A stretch of 54,986 bases of DNA from the NCBI RefSeq assembly GCF_016287535.1, contig NZ_JAEFAJ010000018.1, positions 1-54,986 on the forward strand, in the 5' to 3' direction. Numbering within the stretch: the first letter of the stretch is position 1; every line of letters starts with the position of its first letter. Source of the stretch: Ruminococcus sp. (GTDB taxonomy: Bacteria; Bacillota; Clostridia; Oscillospirales; Ruminococcaceae). Of this stretch, positions 1 through 7,094 are shown one piece after another. Under the pieces are notes generated by a model that saw nothing but the letters and a program-made list of their open reading frames with translations, was not told where the DNA came from and searched no databases. A program made the position numbers and the translations under genes.

Positions 1-297
1 GCTATGCTCAGAGGCATGGTAACTTTCCTGCTTGAGAACGGTCAGATCGAAACTACCGTAACAAGAGCAAAGGAAGTTCGTGCAGTTGCAGAAAAAATGA
101 TCACTATCGGTAAAAATGATGATCTGCACTCCAAGCGTCAGGTATTCTCATACATCACAAAGGAGTCCGTTGCTAAGAAGCTTATCGACGAGATCGCTCC
201 CAAGTATGCAGAGAGAAACGGTGGTTACACACAGATCGTTAAGATCGGTCCCCGCCACGGTGACGCTGCTGAAATGGCTATCATCAAGCTCGTTTGA
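1..297 (+). CDS. rplQ: Ribosomal protein L17 (3' part)
   Basis: This is the C-terminal part of large-subunit ribosomal protein L17; the gene enters from outside the window and about 16 N-terminal residues are missing. The visible protein has the L17 core ([10 protein letters not shown], then [11 protein letters not shown] and AEKMI) and ends with the usual [27 protein letters not shown] tail. The internal ATG at position 4 corresponds to an internal Met of the family, not the start. In Firmicutes rplQ closes the alpha operon after rpoA, and a strong terminator follows here, which fits. Confidence 0.96.
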   Translation, partial: AMLRGMVTFLLENGQIETTVTRAKEVRAVAEKMITIGKNDDLHSKRQVFSYITKESVAKKLIDEIAPKYAERNGGYTQIVKIGPRHGDAAEMAIIKLV

Positions 298-318
298 TCG
301 AATAAAATAAGTATAAAG

Positions 319-346
319 GCCGTTCCCGTCAGGGGACGGCTTTTTA
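319..346 (+). terminator. Rho-independent terminator of rplQ
   Basis: A GC-rich 9-bp stem (GCCGTTCCC pairing with GGGGACGGC, one G-T pair) with loop GTCA is followed by TTTTT. It lies 22 bases after the rplQ stop and ends the ribosomal operon. Confidence 0.92.
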
Positions 347-390
347 TTTATAGCTGATTGTGAATAAATGACAAAAACACAGTTAGAGTG

Positions 391-419
391 TTTACAAACA
401 CACAAATATATGATATAAT
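391..419 (+). promoter_or_regulatory. Sigma-A-type promoter of the orphan gene
   Basis: TTTACA (391-396) and TATAAT (414-419) are separated by 17 bases, 44 bases before the chosen ATG. The gene downstream is therefore probably transcribed alone. Confidence 0.75.
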
Positions 420-462
420 ATAAAAAAGTACTTTAGATTAGATTTTTTAGGTGGGGATATAT

Positions 463-1020
463 ATGAAAAGAACATTAACAGAGAAAAAGGTGCTAAAGAA
501 GCTCGGAATACCTGATTTTAGACATATGACAAAAGATAAAGTAATTAAGTTCGCTTCCATGTTGCCATATATGGATAGAGAGGTTGCTAAAGCTGCGTTG
601 CAACAGTTTCCAGAATTTAAAGATATGGCTTGTAGCATTATTTTTCAGTTTAAAGAAGCAATGGATAAAACAATTGAACATAACAACAAAAGTCAAGATG
701 AATTTTATTTGACGTGTAATACCATTATAAATACTCTTCAAAAAGAACTCGAAAAGGATAATATCACGTCAGATGAAAGAGAGAAAATTGTAGATAAAAT
801 GATAATAGTGGCAAAGATGAAAGGGGAGAAAGATACCGAAAATAAAAAGTTTTTACAAAGAATGGCGCTTGGAGTTGCTGGAATTGCTGCATTTTTTGGC
901 TTGGCGGCCACTTCTTTATTAGGAGGAAGTTCGCAAACAAGTATTAATGAAGATAATATGATTGACGATGAAGAGGATAATGATAATAAAAATAGTGAAG
1001 ATGATGATATAGATGTATAA
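463..1020 (+). CDS. Hypothetical protein, AT-rich, one membrane segment, acidic tail
   Basis: I do not recognise this 185-residue protein. The ATG at 463 is preferred over the in-frame GTG at 451 because GGTGGGG (450-456) then sits 6 bases upstream as ribosome binding site. The first ~130 residues are charged and look helical. A hydrophobic stretch (LGVAGIAAFFGLAATSLLGG, about residues 140-160) could cross or insert in the membrane, and the last ~25 residues are almost all Asp, Glu and Asn. The gene has its own promoter and terminator and is clearly more AT-rich than its neighbours, with codons such as AAA, ATA and TTT. It looks like an accessory gene set between housekeeping loci. No function is proposed. 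Confidence 0.75.
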   Translation: MKRTLTEKKVLKKLGIPDFRHMTKDKVIKFASMLPYMDREVAKAALQQFPEFKDMACSIIFQFKEAMDKTIEHNNKSQDEFYLTCNTIINTLQKELEKDNITSDEREKIVDKMIIVAKMKGEKDTENKKFLQRMALGVAGIAAFFGLAATSLLGGSSQTSINEDNMIDDEEDNDNKNSEDDDIDV

Positions 1021-1033
1021 TATTTATATGCGA

Positions 1034-1062
1034 GCTGTTCCCGAAAAGGGAACGGCTTTTTC
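1034..1062 (+). terminator. Rho-independent terminator of the orphan gene
   Basis: GCTGTTCCC pairs with GGGAACGGC across a GAAAA loop and is followed by TTTTT. It is very similar in sequence to the rplQ terminator at 319-346. Confidence 0.92.
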
Positions 1063-1130
1063 ATTTTTAATAAGTTACCCCCGTTATCTGAGAAAGCCCA
1101 TAAAAAAAGCGGAAAATCGAAGAAAAGTAC

Positions 1131-1159
1131 TTGCAAAACAAAAGGATATGTGTTATAAT
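1131..1159 (+). promoter_or_regulatory. Promoter of yajC
   Basis: TTGCAA (1131-1136) and a perfect TATAAT (1154-1159) are separated by 17 bases. The predicted start of transcription is about 35 bases before the yajC ATG. Confidence 0.85.
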
Positions 1160-1202
1160 AACCATTGTATGAAATAAAACCAATCCAGACAGGAGTAATA
1201 TT

Positions 1203-1742
1203 ATGAAGATAAGAAAGTTAATGAGCATTATTACGGCAGCTGCTTCAACAGCTGCTATGGCAGGATATACCACCCTGACAGCCTTCGCAGAGGAAGCTCA
1301 GTCTGCTTCCGACGGAGCAGCTGCACAGCAGCCGGCAACTCCCGGAATGGGCAGCACGCTGTTTATGCTTGTGGCTATGTTCGCCGTTCTTTACTTTGTG
1401 GCTATCAGACCGCAGAAAAAGCGTGACAGAGAGCTCAAGGAAATGCAGGAGAGCTTACAGGTAGGCGATGAAGTCGTTACAGGCGGCGGTATCGTTGGTA
1501 TCATCGTAAGCGTCGGCGAGGATACAGTAGTTATCGAGACCGGCGGCGCAAAGCACAAGCTCAGGATCAAGAACTGGGCTATCACAGAGAATGTAACAGC
1601 TGCAGAGCGACTGAAGGAAGCTAAGGCAGCACGTAAAACATCTTCTGCTTCTTCAGAAAGCACTGTTGAATCCGCAGCAGTTGTTGATGACGACGCTGAG
1701 GAAAAGAAGTCAAAAAAGAAAAATCAGGACGAGGAAGAATAA
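1203..1742 (+). CDS. yajC: Preprotein translocase accessory protein YajC
   Basis: YajC is the small membrane subunit that associates with SecDF and the SecYEG translocon. The diagnostic segment is the membrane helix followed by AIRPQKKRDRELKEMQESL and the VGDEVVTGGGIVGII motif (about residues 50-105). The 179-residue protein is longer than the usual ~85-115. It starts with an extra N-terminal segment that resembles a cleavable signal peptide (MKIRKLMSIITAAASTAAMA, then TAFAEEA). It ends with an Ala/Ser- then Lys/Glu-rich tail. The start has RBS AGGAG at 1191-1195. It has its own promoter and is followed by a hairpin that overlaps the RBS of the next gene. Confidence 0.92.
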   Translation: MKIRKLMSIITAAASTAAMAGYTTLTAFAEEAQSASDGAAAQQPATPGMGSTLFMLVAMFAVLYFVAIRPQKKRDRELKEMQESLQVGDEVVTGGGIVGIIVSVGEDTVVIETGGAKHKLRIKNWAITENVTAAERLKEAKAARKTSSASSESTVESAAVVDDDAEEKKSKKKNQDEEE

Positions 1743-1752
1743 AAAAATATAT

Positions 1753-1793
1753 CTCCGCATAGAATTTACAAGAATTCCATGCGGAGGTTTTTT
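1753..1793 (+). terminator. Terminator-like hairpin overlapping the next gene's RBS
   Basis: CTCCGCAT (1753-1760) pairs with ATGCGGAG (1779-1786), extended inward by GAATT/AATTC, and is followed by GTTTTTT. The GGAGG ribosome binding site for the ATG at 1794 is part of the 3' arm. The element can act as terminator of yajC and can also hide the downstream RBS. Confidence 0.75.
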
Positions 1794-2195
1794 ATGCGCA
1801 GATACAGACGCAGTATATGGACAAACGGTTCGCTCAGCGCCGTTGCGGCGCTGAGCTGCGGATTCATATGTACGGCGGCGGCAGCGTTCCTGCTCAGTGC
1901 CCTGCTGTTCTATGTCATGGGTGATATGAAGCTGGTCAGGGGCTTTGCAGGCACGGCACTCGGCTTCGGCGCGTACACAGGAGCCTACATATACGGCAAG
2001 CACCGCCGCCGAAGGGGACTGTTCAGCGGTTCGCTTTGCGGAGTAATAATGTATGCTGTACTGAGTATATGCGGAGCAGTTTTTACCGGAGTTCCTTCAG
2101 ATATAAAAAAGCTCCTCCTGCTCACCTTAACAGGTGCGGCAGGAGGAGTTGCGGGCGTAAACTCAAAACGCCCGAAAAAACTTATGGATCAGTAA
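1794..2195 (+). CDS. Small integral membrane protein, TIGR04086-like
   Basis: The 133-residue protein has about four hydrophobic helices with short charged loops and resembles the clostridial TIGR04086 membrane protein family, which is of unknown function. That family is often found close to yajC, as here. The start at 1794 is chosen because GGAGG (1783-1787) is 6 bases upstream; the in-frame ATG at 1779 has no RBS of its own. Its stop overlaps the stop region of the convergent htrA gene by 7 bases. The terminator of the htrA operon is encoded inside this coding sequence at 2105-2148. Confidence 0.75.
   Translation: MRRYRRSIWTNGSLSAVAALSCGFICTAAAAFLLSALLFYVMGDMKLVRGFAGTALGFGAYTGAYIYGKHRRRRGLFSGSLCGVIMYAVLSICGAVFTGVPSDIKKLLLLTLTGAAGGVAGVNSKRPKKLMDQ
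2105..2148 (-). terminator. Terminator of the htrA operon, inside the convergent gene
   Basis: Read on the minus strand, a perfect 10-bp stem (CTCCTCCTGC with GCAGGAGGAG), with a further inner CACC/GGTG pairing, is followed by CTTTTTT. It lies about 40 bases past the htrA stop, within the plus-strand gene 1794-2195. Confidence 0.88.
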
Positions 2196-3904
2196 TTGCC
2201 GGAGGTATCCTCCATCAGCTTGAACTCTATCTCATAGTAGCTTACTTCACCGTTCTTGTCAATGCTTGCGCAGGTTGCGGGGACCTTGTCTCCTGCTTCG
2301 TACTGACTGCTTATAGTTTCGTATAGCTCATCGTATGTGGATATGGATTTGCCGTTTATGGCAACGATGAAATCGCCGCTTTTAAGGGCAGTGTTTGCGA
2401 TATCGCAGTCCTTGTCAAGCGAGTCGATGTATATTCCCTTGAAGTCCTCAGGAAGCTTTTGACCCATGCGCTCCTCGATGGCTTCTTTTTTTGCTTCATT
2501 TCCCATATCAAGAAGGTGTATACCGATCCTGAACCTGCCTGAAATGAAGCCGTTCTTTATAAGCTCCTCGATAACGGGAGCAGCTTCGTTTATTGTAATG
2601 GCAAAGCCGAGACCCTCAAGGTCGCTGCTGACGTATTTTGAAGAAGTTATGCCTATTACCTGACCGTACATATTAACGAGAGCGCCGCCGGAGTTTCCGG
2701 GACTTATCTCTGCGTTTGTCTGTAAGCACTTCATTTCAAAACCGGTCGAATCGCTTCTTATTTTACGGTCAACTGCTGAGATAATGCCGTCAGTGACCGT
2801 ACCCGAAAGATTAGCCGGATTTCCGATAGCTATTACGGTTTCACCCACGACTGCCTCGTCGGAATCTCCCAGAACAGCAGGGGTAAGGTCAGGAGCATTT
2901 ACCTTAATAACGGCGATATCGGTCTTGGTATCTCTGCCGATGAGTTTAGCGTCATAGAAGTCGCCGTCTATCGTTTCGATCCTGTGGTAGCCCTCGGCTT
3001 CGAGTACATGGGCATTTGTAGCGATATATCCGTCCTCGTTGAGAACGATACCTGAGCCTGTCCCCACAGCTTTTTTAGCCGCATAGCCTGAGTAGTCGGC
3101 GTAGGTATATATCTTTACTATAGACGGTTTAACAAGCGCGGCAGCTCCCTCAGGAGTATACTTTCCGTTTCCGTCCTTGAAGTTTTCAAGATCGGTGGCG
3201 CCTTCGGGCTTTGATTCCTTATAGAGAATGACCTGATTCTGTCTGCCTATCTTGTTGATAATGTTCTTGCTGTTGATAAGATCGAAGCAGATACCGAATA
3301 CAGAAATAAAAGCTGACAGAGCAACAAGTATTGCAAACAGCAGGAGTATATGTCTTTCACTTTTAGAGCGTTGCTTTGACTGTATTTCGTTTTCCGCATC
3401 CTGACCTGCCTTAGCGCGGTCGAGCTCTTCAAAGCCGATGGGTTCATACATAAAGCGATCGTATACAGGTCTGCGGGGCTGATCGCTGTAGCCGCCCGTC
3501 TGCTGCCCGAAGCCGTTGTTCTGCGGCTGATGATAGCCCTGCTGTCCGAAGCCGTTGTTCTGGGGCTGGTGGTAGCCCTGCTGTCCGAAGCCATTGTTCT
3601 GCGGCTGATGATAGCCCTGCTGTCCGAAGCCGTTGTTCTGGGGCTGGTGGTAGCCCTGCTGTCCGAAGCCGTTATTCTGGGGCTGGTGGTAGCCCTGTTG
3701 TCCGAAGCCGTTATTCTGCGGCTGGCGGTAGTCCTGCTGTCCGTAGCTGTAATCCGGTATCCGGTCGGCATGGACGCCGGTCGTGCCGGCGTTACCGCTG
3801 CTTTGAGCGGTATTGTCCGGTTCCTTTTCATGCTTTGGCACATATGGCTCATCCGAGCCTTTATCTTCAGATGTGTCCTGATAGATATTATCCTTATCGT
3901 CCAT
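2189..3904 (-). CDS. htrA: HtrA/DegP-family serine protease with PDZ domain
   Basis: This membrane-anchored trypsin-like protease would degrade or refold misfolded proteins outside the membrane. The 571-residue protein has a disordered N-terminal part on the cytoplasmic side. That part holds six copies of QNNGFGQQ in a 13-residue period (about residues 63-135). A membrane helix follows (about 185-208), then a protease domain with triad His299 (ATNAHVLE), Asp329 (TKTDIAVI) and Ser405 (SPGNSGGAL). A single PDZ domain occupies about residues 455-560. It is the last gene of an operon with a response regulator and a histidine kinase, starting 4 bases after the kinase. That arrangement resembles the WalRK/YycFG-HtrA and CssRS-HtrA arrangements of other Firmicutes. 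The Gln/Asn-rich repeat is unusual for HtrA. Confidence 0.95.
   Translation of the reverse strand: MDDKDNIYQDTSEDKGSDEPYVPKHEKEPDNTAQSSGNAGTTGVHADRIPDYSYGQQDYRQPQNNGFGQQGYHQPQNNGFGQQGYHQPQNNGFGQQGYHQPQNNGFGQQGYHQPQNNGFGQQGYHQPQNNGFGQQTGGYSDQPRRPVYDRFMYEPIGFEELDRAKAGQDAENEIQSKQRSKSERHILLLFAILVALSAFISVFGICFDLINSKNIINKIGRQNQVILYKESKPEGATDLENFKDGNGKYTPEGAAALVKPSIVKIYTYADYSGYAAKKAVGTGSGIVLNEDGYIATNAHVLEAEGYHRIETIDGDFYDAKLIGRDTKTDIAVIKVNAPDLTPAVLGDSDEAVVGETVIAIGNPANLSGTVTDGIISAVDRKIRSDSTGFEMKCLQTNAEISPGNSGGALVNMYGQVIGITSSKYVSSDLEGLGFAITINEAAPVIEELIKNGFISGRFRIGIHLLDMGNEAKKEAIEERMGQKLPEDFKGIYIDSLDKDCDIANTALKSGDFIVAINGKSISTYDELYETISSQYEAGDKVPATCASIDKNGEVSYYEIEFKLMEDTSGNY
3503..3739 (-). repeat. Six 39-bp tandem repeats in htrA
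   Basis: A 39-bp unit encoding [13 protein letters not shown] is repeated about six times, the outer units imperfect. Units fall into two sequence versions (GCGGCTGATGATAG or GGGGCTGGTGGTAG on the plus strand) that mostly alternate, giving a partial 78-bp higher-order period. The reading frame is kept throughout. Confidence 0.93.
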
Positions 3905-3907
3905 TTA

Positions 3908-5374
3908 TTATCCTTTCTTTTTCGGCTGTTTCTCCGGAAGCTGAATGAGAAACTCCGTATATTCTCCGTACACGCTTTTAACAACTATATGACCGTGATG
4001 GAGATGTATTATCTTTCTTGAAATAGCGAGACCGAGACCAAGTCCTGTAGTGTCCTTGCCTCTTGAAGAATCGGTCTTGTAGAAACGGTCGAATACCTGC
4101 TGTATCTCATCGTTTTTCAGACCTTCGCCGGTATTCCTTATGCCTATGGTACATGAACCGTTTACGGAACGCTCAAAGCTGAAAGAGAGGATACCTCCCT
4201 CGTTCACGAATTTTACGGCATTTTCCACAAGGTTGTATATTACCTGCTGTATGAGGTCGGGATCCACTTCCGCGGTCATACGGTCGCTTCCGAGACCTTC
4301 AACGTCAAGGTGCTTGTCCTCTATCTTTTTCTCGAACATGAGAACGGTCTGTATAACGATATCAGTAAGGTTTACGTCGCGGAAATTGGGTCTGAGGGTA
4401 CCTGTCTCAAAGCGTGACATATTCAGCATTGACGAGATAAGTATACGCAGTCTCTTAATCTCTTTTGAGACCAGTACAAGATACCCGTTCTGTCTTGCCT
4501 TGGGGATAGTACCGTCGAGTATGCCGTCAACAAAGCCGCCGATTGTGGTGATAGGAGTTCTCAGCTCGTGGGAAACATTTGCGATGAAGGTCTTGCTCGT
4601 TTCCTCGCTCTTGGCAACGTCTGCGGCGACAGTATTTACGAACTCGGCTATCTCCGGAGTGGTATACGGCACATTAGTGGGGATAGTCTCGGAGAAATCG
4701 CGTTTTGCGTACTGTTCGCTGACACGTCTGAACTCGTTTTCATATGCCGAGAGTTTCTTGATCCTGCGGTTAAGTACGAATATCTGTATGAAAATGTTAA
4801 GCAGGCAGAACATCGTGTAGAATGCCGCCAGTTTTATCGCAAATGAATTCACGTCATTTGAGTTGGTATAGAATTTAGCATACATACGGTCGGGTATGAG
4901 TTCGTTCTTACCTGTCAGGAAGAAGCAGGTAGCATAGAGCATATACGGTTCGTTTACGGATATGCTTTTTGTCTCCATCGCTCTGTAGTCCTTCTGAATA
5001 AGCCTTTCCCGTTCAGCTTCCGAGATCTTTTCGCTGTTTTTTACGACCTTCTTTGGCTTCTCCTCATAATCCGCGTCTGAGAGGACGCAGTTGCCGTTTT
5101 CGTCGTAAATATATATCATCAGGTGATATTTGCTTGAGAATTTCTTATGCAGGTTTTTTATGGTCGTTGAACGGGTATTCATATTTTCCGCATAGCAGTC
5201 CTGCATACAGCTTGTGAAAAGGTCGCCTATCTTCTGGAGCTCTTCGAGCCTGTTTGACTTATATACTGACGAACTGATGGTTATAGCGACTATACCCAGT
5301 ATGATATTTATTGAAAAGATAATTATAACAAGGAATATGAACAGCTTGTCATAAGAGCTCTTTCTGCCTTTCAA
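3908..5374 (-). CDS. Sensor histidine kinase
   Basis: This is the membrane sensor kinase partner of the response regulator encoded just upstream. Two membrane helices (about residues 11-33 and 180-202) frame an extracytoplasmic sensor region of ~150 residues. A HAMP-like linker is followed by a HisKA domain with phospho-acceptor His (NVSHELRTPITT, about residue 269). The HATPase domain has N-box NAVKFVNEGG, FDRFYKTDSSR and the glycine box TGLGLGLAISRKI. The start is set at TTG 5374 because GAGGTGAT lies 7 bases upstream; the in-frame GTG at 5383 overlaps that RBS and has none of its own. The signal cannot be read from sequence; the downstream htrA suggests envelope stress. Confidence 0.92.
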   Translation of the reverse strand: MKGRKSSYDKLFIFLVIIIFSINIILGIVAITISSSVYKSNRLEELQKIGDLFTSCMQDCYAENMNTRSTTIKNLHKKFSSKYHLMIYIYDENGNCVLSDADYEEKPKKVVKNSEKISEAERERLIQKDYRAMETKSISVNEPYMLYATCFFLTGKNELIPDRMYAKFYTNSNDVNSFAIKLAAFYTMFCLLNIFIQIFVLNRRIKKLSAYENEFRRVSEQYAKRDFSETIPTNVPYTTPEIAEFVNTVAADVAKSEETSKTFIANVSHELRTPITTIGGFVDGILDGTIPKARQNGYLVLVSKEIKRLRILISSMLNMSRFETGTLRPNFRDVNLTDIVIQTVLMFEKKIEDKHLDVEGLGSDRMTAEVDPDLIQQVIYNLVENAVKFVNEGGILSFSFERSVNGSCTIGIRNTGEGLKNDEIQQVFDRFYKTDSSRGKDTTGLGLGLAISRKIIHLHHGHIVVKSVYGEYTEFLIQLPEKQPKKKG

Positions 5375-5393
5375 TAGTATCACCTCAATACAA

Positions 5394-5413
5394 AATAAGG
5401 GGACAAAAGTCCC
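5394..5413 (-). other. Hairpin between response regulator and kinase
   Basis: An 8-bp perfect stem (AAGGGGAC with GTCCCCTT) lies in the 55-base gap between the two genes. On the minus strand it is followed only by ATTTTGT, so it would be a weak terminator or a processing/stability element setting the regulator-to-kinase ratio. Confidence 0.55.
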
Positions 5414-5438
5414 CTTGATGTTCTGGAGTTATATGAGC

Positions 5439-6146
5439 TTATTCCTCTTCGTCTGCCTCGAATTTATATCCGACGCCCCATACAGTCTTGAGAGCCCACT
5501 TGTCGGAAACTCCCTCAAGCTTTTCACGCAGACGCTTGATATGTACGTCGATGGTACGGGAATCGCCGTAGTATTCAAAGCCCCAGACTTCGTCGAGGAG
5601 CTGATCTCTGGTGTATACTCTGTTAGGATTGGAAGCAAGGTAGTAAAGCAGTTCGAGCTCCTTGGGAGGAGTGTCGATATTCTTGCCGTTTACCTTGAGT
5701 TCATAGCTGTCCATATTGACAGAGAGTCTGTCATAGTGGACTTCCTTCTGTTCCGGTTCAGCCATACCTGTTCCGACGCGGCGTGTAACTGCGTTGATAC
5801 GGGCAATGACTTCCTTTGCGTCAAATGGCTTTACGATATAGTCATCGGCGCCGAGCTCAAGACCGATTACCTTGTCAATGGTTTCCCCCTTTGCCGTTAT
5901 CATGATGATCGGGACGTTGGAGATCTTTCTGATCTCACGGCAGACCTGCCAGCCGTCTTTTCCGGGCAGCATGATGTCGAGCAGCACCATATCCGGGCTT
6001 AATGCCTTGAACTTTACAACAGCGTCGTCGCCGTCATGGCAGAGGAGGACGCTGTATCCGTCTTTTTCAAGATAGAGCCTGAGAAGGTCGCAGATGTTTT
6101 TATCATCGTCTACTATAAGGACCTTTGGATTTTTTTCGTTAGCCAT
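5439..6146 (-). CDS. OmpR/PhoB-family response regulator
   Basis: The 235-residue protein has an N-terminal receiver with acidic pocket Asp13/Asp14/Asp15, phospho-acceptor Asp57 (MVLLDIMLPGKDG) and switch Lys106 (DDYIVKPFDA). A C-terminal winged-helix domain carries PPKELELLYYLASNPNRV, the DQLLDEVWGF segment and the SRTIDVHIKRLREKL recognition helix. It is the first gene of the operon with the kinase and htrA and has a consensus promoter upstream. A role like WalR, PhoP or CssR is inferred only from the operon with htrA. Confidence 0.94.
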   Translation of the reverse strand: MANEKNPKVLIVDDDKNICDLLRLYLEKDGYSVLLCHDGDDAVVKFKALSPDMVLLDIMLPGKDGWQVCREIRKISNVPIIMITAKGETIDKVIGLELGADDYIVKPFDAKEVIARINAVTRRVGTGMAEPEQKEVHYDRLSVNMDSYELKVNGKNIDTPPKELELLYYLASNPNRVYTRDQLLDEVWGFEYYGDSRTIDVHIKRLREKLEGVSDKWALKTVWGVGYKFEADEEE

Positions 6147-6260
6147 TTTTAATACCTTCCTTCCGTATTCAACATATACTTCCCCTTATTTTGCGCCATT
6201 CGCAAAGAAAGTATTTGACACAATACAGGCATATCCGCCTGCTTATAAGATATTAAGTTA

Positions 6261-6289
6261 ATTATAACTCAGTTTTACAAAAATGTCAA
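6261..6289 (-). promoter_or_regulatory. Promoter of the regulator-kinase-htrA operon
   Basis: On the minus strand a perfect TTGACA (6284-6289) and perfect TATAAT (6261-6266) are separated by 17 bases. The leader would be about 108 bases with a small AGGC/GCCT hairpin, ending in RBS AAGGAAGG before ATG 6146. Confidence 0.9.
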
Positions 6290-6364
6290 TCAAAAATCAC
6301 TATTTTTTGAATTAGTGTTATAATTTTAAGTTATTTTTTACAAAAAAAGGGTACAAAAAATGTG

Positions 6365-7048
6365 CTAACGGCGAGTAAACCCATCGCATACTGCACAAAT
6401 AAGCTCGGTGTTATTTGGTCTATCTGACAGTCTGCCCTCAGTAAGCCGTGATATTGCTCCGTTTTGAGCGGCATGGTCGCCGAGGTTCCGCACAGCTCTT
6501 TCAACCTGTGCGGCATTTACCGAGAGCTTTCCGGCAGTTTCTTCGTATATTCCCATGATACCGCCCCACAGTCTTTCTGGTGATTCAAGGCAGAGCACCG
6601 AGATATCGGCAAGGCAGCCGAAGCCTTTCAGCTTGCGCGGCATACCTGTTCCTTCGAGGAAGATCTCCATTTGTGAAAGCAGAGTATTCCTGCTGCCGGC
6701 GCGGATAAGGATACTTTTGCACAGACTGACTAAAGAGCAGGGCAGTGAAAAGGTAAGAGCGGCGCCTTGCCGTCTGAATTCGTTATGGTCTGAGACGGAA
6801 GAGGAGTAAAGCCCTGCAAAAGCGGTCATACCGCTGTCGGCTGCGTCCTTCAGAAGACTGAGTATTTTTTCGTCAGGGAAGAAGGCAAAAACAAGGATAC
6901 AGGTGTATTTTTTCGCGGACAGCGCCCTGTGTATCGAAGCTATGCTGCCGCGGCAGCAGTCGGCGGCTATTCCCATACTGACAAATCTCCGCAGTATCAG
7001 CTTGCCGAGTCCGGGCGAGCAGTCGCATATAAGAAGTCTTTCTTTCAT
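6365..7048 (-). CDS. Spo0A-like regulator with degenerate receiver
   Basis: The C-terminal ~100 residues match the DNA-binding domain of the sporulation master regulator Spo0A. They show GTGMPRKLKGF where Spo0A has GVPAHIKGY, AAQVERAVRNL where Spo0A has ASRVERAIRHA, and RPNNTELICAVCD where Spo0A has KPTNSEFIAMVAD. The N-terminal ~115 residues have a receiver-like pattern (LLICDCSPGLGK, then YTCILVFAFFP). The aspartate that accepts phosphate appears replaced by Ala55, the acidic pair is reduced to one Asp (Asp9), and the switch Lys aligns with Leu102. It therefore probably acts without phosphorylation or binds another partner. RBS AGGGGGAT precedes the ATG. Whether this is the organism's only Spo0A homologue cannot be seen here. 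Confidence 0.78.
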   Translation of the reverse strand: MKERLLICDCSPGLGKLILRRFVSMGIAADCCRGSIASIHRALSAKKYTCILVFAFFPDEKILSLLKDAADSGMTAFAGLYSSSVSDHNEFRRQGAALTFSLPCSLVSLCKSILIRAGSRNTLLSQMEIFLEGTGMPRKLKGFGCLADISVLCLESPERLWGGIMGIYEETAGKLSVNAAQVERAVRNLGDHAAQNGAISRLTEGRLSDRPNNTELICAVCDGFTRR

Positions 7049-7062
7049 ATATCCCCCTAAAT

Positions 7063-7093
7063 ATCAAGGCTTCCGCAGTCCGGAAGCCTTGAT
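7063..7093 (-). other. Perfect 13-bp inverted repeat between two genes
   Basis: ATCAAGGCTTCCG and its exact complement are separated by 5 bases, immediately after the Tim44-like gene stop and just before the Spo0A-like RBS. Neither strand has a true T-run (minus continues ATATTTAGG). It may be a weak terminator, a stability hairpin or an operator. Confidence 0.7.
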
Positions 7094-7094
7094 G

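Noticed and set aside
3503..3739. The regular 39-bp spacing as a CRISPR array.
   Set aside because: There are no unique spacers; the whole unit repeats and encodes protein in frame.
3247..4021. Long ORFs in other frames and on the plus strand across the htrA repeat (for example 3530-4021 plus and 3247-3984 minus).
   Set aside because: They arise because a 39-bp repeat without stops stays open in several frames. They lack RBS and family features, and the HtrA frame explains the region.
5374..6146. Naming the two-component pair WalRK.
   Set aside because: WalK usually has HAMP and PAS domains and the operon usually includes walH/walI; here only htrA follows. The specific name is not supported.
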